Notes under the pieces: generated by a model
What the model was told of the DNA's origin: nothing
The model's database searches: none
What the model saw: the letters and a program-made list of their open reading frames with translations, nothing else
Shown: in pieces, positions 20,640 through 29,002 of the stretch
Numbering within the stretch: position 1 is the first letter of the stretch
How the letters are laid out: each line of letters opens with the position of its first letter
From: Saccoglossus kowalevskii
Taxonomy: Eukaryota > Hemichordata > Enteropneusta > Harrimaniidae
Length of the DNA stretch: 29,002 nucleotides
Reading direction: 5' to 3'
Assembly (NCBI RefSeq): GCF_000003605.2
Contig: NW_003150882.1
Coordinates: 1-29,002 of the forward strand
Made by a program: the position numbers and the translations under genes

Positions 20640-20706
20640 GTGTAAGGAGTTGTTAATTTTGACATACGTGTGTGTGTAGGGTGATGTTGATTACTATGTT
20701 GGTGCA
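20640..20706 (+). repeat. 67-bp marker monomer 9
   Basis: This marker is in a new context. It directly follows m3 of the 9-mer instead of an AATTTAGAC monomer, so it sits at a junction between the two higher-order families. Confidence 0.93.
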
Positions 20707-21681
20707 GTGCAAGGAGTTGCTAATTTTGACATACGTGTGTGTAGGGTGATGTTGATTACTATGTTGGTGCAGTGCAAGGAGTTGCTAATTTTGACATACG
20801 TATGTGTAGGGTGATGTTGATTTCTATGTTGGTCCAGTGCAAGGAGTTGCTTATTTTGACATACGTATGTGTAGGGTGATGTTGATTTCTATGTTGGTGC
20901 TGTGTAAGGAGTTGCTAATTTTGACATACGTATGTGTAGGGTGATGTTGATTACTATGTTGGTGCAGTGCAAGGAGTTGCTAATTTTGACATACATATGT
21001 GTAGGGTGATGTTGATTTCTATGTTGGTCCAGTGCAAGGAGTTGCTAATTTTGACATACGTATGTGTAGGGTGATGTTGATTTCTATGTTGGTGCAGTGC
21101 AAGGAGTTGCTAATTTTGACATACGTATGTGTAGGGTGATGTTGATTTCTATGTTGGTCCAGTGCAAGGAGTTGCTAATTTTGACATACGTATGTGTAGG
21201 GTGATGTTGATTTCTATGTTGGTCCAGTGCAAGGAGTTGCTAATTTTGACATACGTGTGTGTAGGGTGATGTTGATTACTATGTTGGTGCAGTGCAAGGA
21301 GTTGCTAATTTTGACATACGTATGTGTAGGATGATGTTGATTACTATGTTGGTGCAGTGCAAGGAGTTGCTAATTTTGACATACTTATGTGTAGGGTAAT
21401 GATGATTTCTATGTTGGTGCCGTGCAAGGAGTTGCTAATTTTGACATACGTATGTGTAGGGTGATGTTGATTACTATGTTGGTGCAGTGCAAGGAGTTGC
21501 TAATTTTGACATACGTATGTGTAGGGTGATGTTGATTTCTATGTTGGTGCAGTGTAAGGAGTTGCTAATTTTGACATACGTATGTGTAGGGTAATGTTGA
21601 TTTCTATGTTGGTCCAGTGCAAGGAGTTGCTAATTTTGACATACGTGTGTGTAGGGTGATGTTGATTACTATGTTGGTGCA
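20707..21681 (+). repeat. Mixed monomers between marker 9 and the 9-mer zone
   Basis: The first monomers after the marker follow the cassette order, then the stretch switches at a GTGCT monomer (about 20900) to CGTATG/GATTAC, CATACATATG and repeated CGTATG/GATTTC units. A GATGATGATTTC/GTGCC pair occurs near 21400. TAGGATGATG near 21328 is a private substitution. There is no indel and no other element. Confidence 0.82.
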
Positions 21682-22072
21682 GTGCAAGGAGTTGCTAATT
21701 TTGACATACTTATGTGTACGGTAATGTTGATTTCTATGTTGGTCCAATGCAAGGAGTTTGCTAATTTTGACATACGTATGTGTAGGGTGATGTTGATTTC
21801 TACGTTGGTGCAGTCTAAGGAGTTGCTATTTTTGACATACGTGTGTGTAGGGTGATGTTGATTACTATGTTGGTGCAGTGCAAGGAGTTGCTAATTTTGA
21901 CATACGTATGTGTAGGGTGATGTTGATTTCTATGTTGGTGCTGTGTAAGGAGTTGCTAATTTTGACATACGTATGTGTATGGTAATGTTGATTTCTATGT
22001 TGGTGCAGTGCAAGGAGTTGCTAATTTTGACATATGTATGTGTAGGGTGATGTTGATTTCTATGTTGGTCCA
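21682..22072 (+). repeat. 9-mer repeat fragment, m4 to m9
   Basis: Six monomers lead into the main 9-mer zone. m4 has GTACGGTAATG, m5 carries an extra T (GGAGTTTGC, about 21757) and GATTTCTACG instead of GTTTTCTACG, m6 has GCTATTTTTGAC, and m8 has GTATGGTAATG. The substitutions and the single insertion make this the most diverged of the 9-mer copies. Confidence 0.83.
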
Positions 22073-23762
22073 GTGCAAGTAGTTGCTAATTTTGACATAC
22101 GTGTGTGTAGGCTGATGTTGATTACTATGTTGGTGCAGTGCAAGGAGTTGCTAATTTTGACATACGTATGTGTAGGGTGATGTTGATTTCTATGTTGGTC
22201 CAGTGCAAGGAGTTGCTAATTTTGACATACGTGTGTGTAGGGTGATGTTGATTACTATGTTGGTGCAGTGCAAGGAGTTGCTAATTTTGACATACTTATG
22301 TGTAGGGTAATGTTGATTTCTATGTTGGTCCAGTGCAAGGAGTTGCTAATTTTGACATACGTATGTGTAGGGTGATGTTGTTTTCTACGTTGGTGCAGTC
22401 TAAGGAGTTGCTAATTTTGACATACGTGTGTGTAGGGTGATGTTGATTACTATGTTGGTGCAGTGCAAGGAGTTGCTAATTTTGACATACGTATGTGTAG
22501 GGTGATGTTGATTTCTATGTTGGTGCTGTGTAAGGAGTTGCTAATTTTGACATACGTGTGTGTAGGGTGATGTTGATTACTATGTTGGTGCAGTGCAAGG
22601 AGTTGCTAATTTTGACATACTTATGTGTAGGGTAATGTTGATTTCTATGTTGGTCCAGTGCAAGGAGTTGCTAATGTTGACATACGTATGTGTAGGGTGA
22701 TGTTGTTTTCTACGTTGGTGCAGTCTAAGGAGTTGCTAATTTTGACATACGTGTGTGTAGGGTGATGTTGATTACTATGTTGGTGCAGTGCAAGGAGTTG
22801 CTAATTTTGACATACGTATGTGTAGGGTGATGTTGATTTCTATGTTGGTGCTGTGTAAGGAGTTGCTAATTTTGACATACGTATGTGTAGGGTAATGTTG
22901 ATTTCTATGTTGGTGCAGTGCAAGGAGTTGCTAATTTTGACATATGTATGTGTAGGGTGATGTTGATTTCTATGTTGGTCCAGTGCAAGTAGTTGCTAAT
23001 TTTGACATACGTGTGTGTAGGCTGATGTTGATTACTATGTTGGTGCAGTGCAAGGAGTTGCTAATTTTGACATACGCATGTGTAGGGTGATGTTGATTTC
23101 TATGTTGGTCCAGTGCAAGGAGTTGCTAATTTTGACATACGTGTGTGTAGGGTGATGTTGATTACTATGTTGGTGCAGTGCAAGGAGTTGCTAATTTTGA
23201 CATACTTATGTGTAGGGTAATGTTGATTTCTATGTTGGTCCAGTGCAAGGAGTTGCTAATTTTGACATACGTATGTGTAGGGTGATGTTGTTTTCTACGT
23301 TGGTGCAGTCTAAGGAGTTGCTAATTTTGACATACGTGTGTGTAGGGTGATGTTGATTACCATGTTGGTGCAGTGCAAGGAGTTGCTAATTTTGACATAC
23401 GTATGTGTAGGGTGATGTTGATTTCTATGTTGGTGCTGTGTAAGGAGTTGCTAATTTTGACATACGTATGTGTAGGGTAATGTTGATTTCTATGTTGGTG
23501 CAGTGCAAGGAGTTGCTAATTTTGACATATGTATGTGTAGGGTGATGTTGATTTCTATGTTGGTCCAGTGCAAGTAGTTGCTAATTTTGACATACGTGTG
23601 TGTATGCTGATGTTGATTACTATGTTGGTGCAGTGGAAGGAGTTGCTAATTTTGACATACGCATGTGTAGGGTAATGTTGATTTCTATGTTGGTCCAGTG
23701 CAAGGAGTTGCTAATTTTGACATACGTGTGTGTAGGGTGATGTTGATTACTATGTTGGTGCA
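22073..23762 (+). repeat. Main 9-mer (585-bp) higher-order repeat zone
   Basis: Reading by type, this zone is m1-m7, then a hybrid m8/m3 monomer, m4-m9, a complete m1-m9, then m1-m3. The complete unit at 22983-23567 defines the order. m1: CAAGTAG, CGTGTG, GGCTG, GATTAC. m2: CGCATG, GATTTC. m3: CGTGTG/GATTAC. m4: CTTATG/GTAATG. m5: GTTTTCTACG. m6: GTCTAAGG, CGTGTG. m7: CGTATG ending GTGCT. m8: GTGTAAGG, GTAATG. m9: CATATGTATG. Distances between m1 starts are 910, 585, 1820 and 585 bases, all exact monomer multiples. Private changes near the end include GTATGCTG and GTGGAAGG (about 23.60-23.64 kb). Confidence 0.92.
22528..22592 (+). repeat. Hybrid m8/m3 monomer at a five-monomer duplication
   Basis: The unit starts as m8 (GTGTAAGG, following a GTGCT monomer) but continues as m3 (CGTGTG/GATTAC ending GTGCA), and is followed by a second m4-m7 run. 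The distance between the flanking m1 units is 14 monomers rather than 9. The five extra monomers fit one unequal exchange pairing m8 with m3. Confidence 0.88.
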
Positions 23763-24428
23763 GTGCAAGGAGTTGCTAATTTTGACATACGTATGTGTAG
23801 GGTGATGTTGATTACTATGTTGGTGCAGTGCAAGGAGTTGCTAATTTTGACATACTTATGTGTAGGGTAATGATGATTTCTATGTTGGTGCCGTGCAAGG
23901 AGTTGCTAATTTTGACATACGTATGTGTAGGGTGATGTTGATTTTTATGTTGGTCCAGTGCAAGGAGTTGCTAATTTTGACATACGTATGTGTAGGGTGA
24001 TGTTGTTTTCTACGTTGGACCAGTCTAAGGAGTTGCTAATTTTGACATACGTATGTGTAGGGTGATGTTGATTTCTATGTTGGTGCAGTATAAGGAGTTG
24101 CTAATTTTGACATACTTATGTGTAGGGTGATGTTGATTACTATGTTGGTCCAGTATAAGGAGTTGCTAATTTTGACATACGTATGTGTAGGGTGATGTTG
24201 ATTTCTATGTTGGTCCAGTGCAAGGAGTTGCTTATTTTGACATACGTGTGTGTAGGGTGATGTTGATTACTATGTTGGTGCAGTGCAAGGAGTTGCTAAT
24301 TTTGACATACATATGTGTAGGGTGATGTTGATTTCTATGTTGGTCCAGTGCAAGGAGTTGCTAATTTTGACATACGTGTGTGTAGGGTGATGTTGATTAC
24401 TATGTTGGTGCAGTGCAAGGAGTTGCTA
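23763..24428 (+). repeat. Macro-repeat-like segment after the 9-mer zone
   Basis: The order CGTATG/GATTAC, CTTATG with GATGATGATTTC ending GTGCC, GATTTTTATG, GTTGTTTTCTACG (with TTGGACCAG near 24016) and GTCTAAGG resembles 13.68-14.0 kb. It then changes to CTTATG with GTGATG and GATTAC (about 24.11-24.14 kb), a rare pairing, and dimer-like alternation. No indel was seen. Confidence 0.82.
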
Positions 24429-25229
24429 ATTTTGACATACGTATGTGTAGGGTGATGTTGATTTCTATGTTGGTGCAGTGTAAGGAGTTGCTAATTTTGA
24501 CATACGTATGTGTAGGGTGATGTTGATTTCTATGTTGGTCCAGTGTAAGGAGTTGCTAATTTTGACATACGTGTGTGTAGGGTGATGTTGATTACTATGT
24601 TGGTCCAGTGCAAGGAGTTGCTAATTTTGACATACGTGTGTGTAGGGTGATGTTGATTACTATGTTGGTGCAGTATAAGGAGTTGCTAATTTTGACATAC
24701 TTATGTGTAGGGTAATGTTGATTTCTATGTTGGTCCAGTTCAAGGAGTTGCTAATTTTGACATACGTATGTGTAGGGTGATGTTGATTACTATGTTGGTG
24801 CAGTATAAGGAGTTGCTTATTTTGACATACGTATGTGTAGGGTGATGTTGATTTCTATGTTGGTGCAGTGTAAGGAGTTGCTAATTTTGACATACGTATG
24901 TGTAGGGTGATGTTGATTTCTATGTTGGTCCAGTGCAAGGAGTTGCTAATTTTGACATACGTGTGTGTAGGGTGATGTTGATTACTATGTTGGTGCAGTG
25001 CAAGGAGTTGCTAATTTTGACATACTTATGTGTAGGGTAATGTTGATTTCTATGTTGGTCCAGTGCAAGGAGTTGCTAATTTTGACATACGTATGTGTAG
25101 GGTGATGTTGTTTTCTACGTTGGTGCAGTCTAAGGAGTTGCTAATTTTGACATACGTGTGTGTAGGGTGATGTTGATTACTATGTTGGTGCAGTGCAAGG
25201 AGTTGCTAATTTTGACATACGTATGTGTA
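24429..25229 (+). repeat. 801-bp duplicated block, copy B
   Basis: This is the partner of 19551-20351, including GTCCAGTGTAAGG at 24540 and GTCCAGTTCAAGG near 24735. Unlike copy A it continues into an unfused m7 (ending GTGCT). Copy A has the m7/m8 fusion at the same point, so the fusion is specific to the 20.3-kb copy. Confidence 0.93.
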
Positions 25230-26167
25230 GGGTGATGTTGATTTCTATGTTGGTGCTGTGTAAGGAGTTGCTAATTTTGACATACGTATGTGTATGGTAA
25301 TGTTGATTTCTATGTTGGTGCAGTGCAAGGAGTTGCTAATTTTGACATATGTATGTGTAGGGTGATGTTGATTTCTATGTTGGTCCAGTGCAAGTAGTTG
25401 CTAATTTTGACATACGTGTGTGTAGGCTGATGTTGATTACTATGTTGGTGCAGTGCAAGGAGTTGCTAATTTTGACATACGTATGTGTAGGGTGATGTTG
25501 ATTTCTATGTTGGTCCAGTGCAAGGAGTTGCTAATTTTGACATACGTGTGTGTAGGGTGATGTTGATTACTATGTTGGTGCAGTGCAAGGAGTTGCTAAT
25601 TTTGACATACTTATGTGTAGGGTAATGTTGATTTCTATGTTGGTCCAGTGCAAGGAGTTGCTAATTTTGACATACGTATGTGTAGGGTGATGTTGTTTTC
25701 TACGTTGGTGCAGTCTAAGGAGTTGCTAATTTTGACATACGTGTGTGTAGGGTGATGTTGATTACTATGTTGGTGCAGTGCAAGGAGTTGCTAATTTTGA
25801 CATACGTATGTGTAGGGTGATGTTGATTTCTATGTTGGTGCTGTGTAAGGAGTTGCTAATTTTGACATACGTATGTGTAGGGTAATGTTGATTTCTATGT
25901 TGGTGCAGTGCAAGTAGTTGCTAATTTTGACATATGTATGTGTAGGGTGATGTTGATTTCTATGTTGGTCCAGTGCAAGTAGTTGCTAATTTTGACATAC
26001 GTGTGTGTAGGCTGATGTTGATTACTATGTTGGTCCAGTGCAAGGAGTTGCTAATTTTGACATACGCATGTGTAGGGTGATGTTGATTTCTATGTTGGTC
26101 CAGTGCAAGGAGTTGCTAATTTTGACATACGTGTGTGTAGGGTGATGTTGATTACTATGTTGGTGCA
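24998..26167 (+). repeat. Second 9-mer higher-order repeat zone
   Basis: m4-m9 (24998-25387), a complete m1-m9 (25388-25972) and m1-m3 (25973-26167) lie in order. Compared with 22983-23567 I see three differences in the complete unit: CGTATG instead of CGCATG in m2, GATTACTATG instead of GATTACCATG in m6, and CAAGTAG in m9. The last places the m1 marker base in two adjacent monomers (25914 and 25979). Confidence 0.92.
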
Positions 26168-27016
26168 GTGCAAGGAGTTGCTAATTTTGACATACGTATG
26201 TGTAGGGTGATGTTGATTACTATGTTGGTGCAGTGCAAGGAGTTGCTAATTTTGACATACTTATGTGTAGGGTAATGATGATTTCTATGTTGGTGCCGTG
26301 CAAGGAGTTGCTAATTTTGACATACGTATGTGTAGGGTAATGTTGATTTCTATGTTGGTCCAGTGCAAGGAGTTGCTAATTTTGACATACGTATGTGTAG
26401 GGTGATGTTGTTTTCTACGTTGGTGCAGTCTAAGGAGTTGATAATTTTGACATACGTGTGTGTAGGGTGATGTTGATTACTATGTTGGTGCAGTGCAAGG
26501 AGTTGCTAATTTTGACATACGTATGTGTAGGGTGATGTTGATTTCTATGTTGGTGCTGTGTAAGGAGTTGCTAATTTTGACATACGTATGTGTAGGGTAA
26601 TGTTGATTTCTATGTTGGTGCAGTGCAAGGAGTTGCTAATTTTGACATATGTATGTGTAGGGTGATGTTGATTTCTATGTTGGTCCAGTGCAAGGAGTTG
26701 CTAATTTTGACATACGTGTGTGTAGGGTGATGTTGATTACTATGTTGGTGCAGTGCAAGGAGTTGCTAATTTTGACATATGTATGTGTAGGGTGATGTTG
26801 ATTTCTATGTTGGTCCAGTGCAAGGAGTTGCTAATTTTGACATACGTGTGTGTAGGGTGATGTTTGATTTACTATGTTGGTGCAGTGCAAGGAGTTGCTA
26901 ATTTTGACATACGTATGTGTAGGGTGATGTTGATTTCTATGTTGGTCCAGTGCAAGGAGTTGCTAATTTTGACATGCGTATGTGTAGGGTGATGTTGATT
27001 ACTATGTTGGTGCAGT
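26068..27016 (+). repeat. Block shared with 16766-17712
   Basis: This is the partner of the macro-repeat segment at 16.77-17.71 kb, with the shared rare GTTGATAAT (26437). Two single-base insertions occur close together, ATGTTTGATTTACTATG (about 26862-26878). The match ends where this copy has GTGCAAGG and the partner has GTATAAGG. Confidence 0.87.
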
Positions 27017-27859
27017 GCAAGGAGTTGCTAATTTTGACATACGTATGTGTAGGGTGATGTTGATTTCTATGTTGGTCCAGTGCAAGGAGTTGCTAATTTT
27101 GACATACGTGTGTGTAGGGTGATGTTGATTACTATGTTGGTGCAGTGCAAGGAGTTGCTAATTTTGACATACGTATGTGTAGGGTGATGTTGATTTCTAT
27201 GTTGGTGCAGTGCAAGGAGTTGCTAATTTTCACATACGTATGTGTAGGGTGATGTTGATTTCTATGTTGGTCCAGTGCAAGGAGTTGCTAATTTTGACAT
27301 GCGTATGTGTAGGGTGATGTTGATTACTATGTTGGTGCAGTATAAAGAGTTGCTAATTTTGACATACGTATGTGTAGGGTAATGTTGATTTCTATCTTGG
27401 TGCAGTGCAAGGAGTTGCTAATTTTGACATACGTATGTGTAGGGTAATGATGATTTCTATGTTGGTGCCGTGCAAGGAGTTGCTAATTTTGACATACGTA
27501 TGTGTAGGGTAATGATGATTTCTATGTTGGTGCCGTGCAAGGAGTTGCTAATTTTGACATACGTATGTGTAGGGTAATGTTGATTTCTATGTTGGTCCAG
27601 TGCAAGGAGTTGCTAATTTTGACATACGTATGTGTAGGTTGATGTTGTTTTCTACGTTGGTGCAGTCTAAGGAGTTGCTAATTTTGACATACGTATGTGT
27701 AGGGTGATGTTGATTTCTATGTTGGTGCAGTATAAGGAGTTGCTAATTTTGACATACGTATGTGTAGGGTGATGTTGATTACTATGTTGGTGCAGTATAA
27801 GAAGTTGCTAATTTTGACATACGTATGTGTAGGGTGATGTTGATTTCTATGTTGGTGCA
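27017..27859 (+). repeat. Mixed monomers, last regular stretch
   Basis: This includes the sixth 14-bp palindrome unit (27231), a GTATAAAGAG monomer, TATCTTGG (about 27393), two consecutive GATGATGATTTC/GTGCC monomers (about 27.44-27.54 kb, a local one-unit duplication) and a GTAGGTTGATG m5-type unit (about 27637). The register is intact. Confidence 0.83.
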
Positions 27860-27926
27860 GTGTAAGGAGTTGCTCATTTTGACATACGTGTGTGTGTAGG
27901 GTGATGTTGATTACTATATTGGTGCA
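27860..27926 (+). repeat. 67-bp marker monomer 10, altered form
   Basis: It has the extra GT step, but with GCTCATTTT instead of GTTAATTTT and TATATTGG at its end. The loss of CTA at monomer positions 14-16 removes a reverse-strand stop. This explains the open frame at 27717-27932. It may be an independent slippage event or a recombinant. Confidence 0.88.
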
Positions 27927-29002
27927 GTGCAAGGAGTTGCTAATTTTGACATACGTATGTGTAGGGTGATGTTGATTTCTATGTTGGTGCTGTGTAAGGA
28001 GTTGCTAATTTTGACATACGTATGTGTAGGGTGATGTTGATTTCTATGTTGGTGCAGTGTAAGGAGTTGCTAATTTTGACATACGTATGTGTAGTGTGAT
28101 GTTGATTACTGTGTTGGTGCAGTCTAGGGAGTTGCTAATTTTGACATACATATGTGTAGGGTGATGTTGATTACTATGTTGGTGCAGTATAAGGAGTTGC
28201 TAATTTTGACATATGTATGTGTAGGGTGATGTTTTTTCCATGTTGGTCCAGTGCAGGGAGTTGCTAATTTTGACATATGTATGTGTAGGGTGATGTTGAT
28301 TTCTATGTTGGTCCAGTGCAGGGAGTTGCTAATTTTGACATGCGTATGTGTAGGGTGATGTTGATTTTTATGTTGGTCCAGTGCAAGGAGTTGCTAATTT
28401 TGACATACGTATGTGTCGGGTGATGTTGATTTCTATGTTGGTGCAGTGTAAGGAGTTGCTAATTTTGACATACGTATGTGTAGGGTGATGTTGATTACTA
28501 TGTTGGTGCAGTATAAGGAGTTGCTAATTTTGACATACGTATGTGTAGGGTGATGTTGATTTCTATGTTGGTCCAGTGCAAGGAGTTGCTAATTTTGACA
28601 TACGTGTGTGTAGGGTGATGTTGATTACTATGTTGGTCCAGTGCAAGGAGTTGCTAATTTTGACATACGTATGTGTAGGGTGATGTTGATTTCTATGTTG
28701 GTGCAGTATAAGGAGTTGCTAATTTTGACATACTTATGTGTAGGGTGATGTTGATTACTATGTTGGTGCCGTGTAAGGAGTTGTTAATTTTGACATACGT
28801 GTGTGTGTAGGGTGATGTTGATTACTATGTTGGTGCAGTGCAGAGAGTTGCTAATTTTGACATACATGTGTGTAGGGAGATCTTGATTACTATGTTGGTG
28901 CAGTGCAGAGAGTTGCTAATTTTGACATACATATGTGTAGGGAGATGTAGATTTCTATGTTGGTCCACTGCAGAGAGTTGCTTATTTTGACATACATATG
29001 TG
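27927..29002 (+). repeat. Diverging right-end monomers
   Basis: Private changes accumulate: GTAGTGTG (about 28091), TACTGTG, GTCTAGGG, a deletion with GATGTTTTTTCCATG (about 28233), GCAGGG twice (about 28254 and 28319), GTGTCGGG (about 28414) and GTGCCGTGTAAGG (about 28767). After marker 11 the last three units share GCAGAGAG and CATACAT cores, and two of them share TAGGGAGAT. A distinct, decayed subfamily at this end is what one expects near an array boundary, although no unique flank is visible. Confidence 0.85.
28771..28837 (+). repeat. 67-bp marker monomer 11
   Basis: This is a standard marker (GTTAATTTT plus extra GT) preceded by a GTGCC-ending CTTATG/GATTAC unit. It is the last recognisable marker, 439 monomers after marker 1. 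Confidence 0.93.

Larger units (their letters stand above)
1..29002 (+). repeat. 65-bp satellite DNA array, 445 full monomers plus a partial one
   Basis: The window is entirely tandem copies of a 65-bp unit, all in the same orientation, with no unique sequence. Landmarks in each unit are AAGGAGTTGCTAATTTTGAC (positions 5-24), the palindrome ACATACGTATGT (23-34), TGTAGGGTGATGTTGAT (34-50), and CTATGTTGG (53-61) followed by TCCA or TGCA. Units begin at 1, 66, 131 and 196 and continue in register to 28968, where a 35-base partial copy meets the window edge. Length is fully explained by 445 x 65, eleven 67-bp units, a net +20 from single-base indels, and the partial copy. The consensus has about 25 T, 19 G, 14 A and 7 C, so the + strand is G/T-rich. 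Layered higher-order repeats and near-identical internal duplications are typical of satellites maintained by unequal exchange. I do not recognise the family. Both ends are open, so the true array is longer than 29 kb. Confidence 0.99.

Noticed and set aside
27717-27932. Reverse-strand open frame of 71 codons
   Set aside because: It exists because marker monomer 10 is 67 bp and has GCTCAT, which removes a reverse stop. This is a chance product of the repeat.
1-29002. CRISPR array
   Set aside because: There are no unique spacers. The whole 65-bp unit is repeated, and variation is by substitution in linked classes rather than alternating repeat and spacer.
1-29002. Bacterial promoter and ribosome-binding signals (TTGACA and AAGGAG in every monomer)
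   Set aside because: No -10 box lies at the right spacing after TTGACA, AAGGAG is not placed properly before a start codon, and no gene follows. They are fixed parts of the monomer.
1-29002. Telomere-like repeat (TGTAGGG in each monomer)
   Set aside because: The motif occurs once per 65 bp and is not itself tandem, so it is not a telomeric or interstitial telomeric tract.
1-29002. G-quadruplex potential on the G-rich strand
   Set aside because: Only one GGG run occurs per 65 bp, so four runs within short loop distance are absent.
1-29002. CENP-B box or other named centromere protein site
   Set aside because: I see no match to the TTCG...A..CGGG pattern in the monomer or its variants. The palindrome remains unassigned.

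Overview
The whole 29,002-base window is one uninterrupted head-to-tail satellite DNA array. The repeat unit is 65 bp, and every unit lies in the same orientation. Taking the unit to begin at the first base (motif GTGCAAGGAG), I count 445 complete monomers plus a 35-base partial one at the right edge. The base count closes exactly: 445 x 65, plus eleven 67-bp monomers (+22), plus a net +20 from single-base indels that I located individually, plus 35, gives 29,002. I found no protein-coding gene, RNA gene, transposon, CRISPR array or unique sequence. An array of this size, with layered higher-order structure, suggests a eukaryotic nuclear genome and a heterochromatic, centromeric, pericentromeric or subtelomeric location. 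I do not recognise the monomer and cannot name the organism.

The consensus monomer is about 40% G+C with strong strand asymmetry: roughly 25 T, 19 G, 14 A and 7 C on the + strand. It carries one 12-bp perfect palindrome, ACATACGTATGT (monomer positions 23-34), with the monomer's only consensus CpG at its centre. Most class-defining variation falls in this palindrome: CGTGTG, CTTATG, CATATGTATG, CATACATATG, CATGCGTATG and CGCATG forms. A second set of diagnostic sites lies downstream: GATTTC or GATTAC, GTGATG or GTAATG, GTCCA or GTGCA. These variants are linked, so monomer classes can be tracked.

Layered structure, left to right. The first 195 bases are slightly diverged monomers. From 196 a 67-bp marker monomer opens a cassette of ordered monomer types that recurs at about 9.8, 12.4, 15.2, 18.4 and 19.3 kb. 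A 556-bp block at 1143-1698 recurs without visible mismatch at 2835-3390. From about 5.3 kb, fragments of a 9-monomer (585-bp) higher-order repeat appear. A macro-unit of 43 to 49 monomers is present in three tandem, partly truncated copies between about 11.63 and 19.19 kb. The second and third of these share 2,416 bp with only about a dozen mismatches. An 801-bp block at 19551-20351 recurs without visible mismatch at 24429-25229. The 9-mer is best developed at 22.07-23.76 and 25.0-26.17 kb. The last 1 kb is increasingly diverged, as expected near an array edge.

Several junction monomers record individual unequal-exchange events: a 5-monomer deletion at 16.54 kb, a 5-monomer duplication at 22.53 kb and a single-monomer fusion at 20.3 kb. 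A few short patches, above all 12.97-13.34 kb, hold dense single-base indels in an otherwise rigid 65-bp register. These look more like unpolished long-read consensus than biology. All the longest open reading frames coincide with such register breaks, so I do not annotate them as genes.
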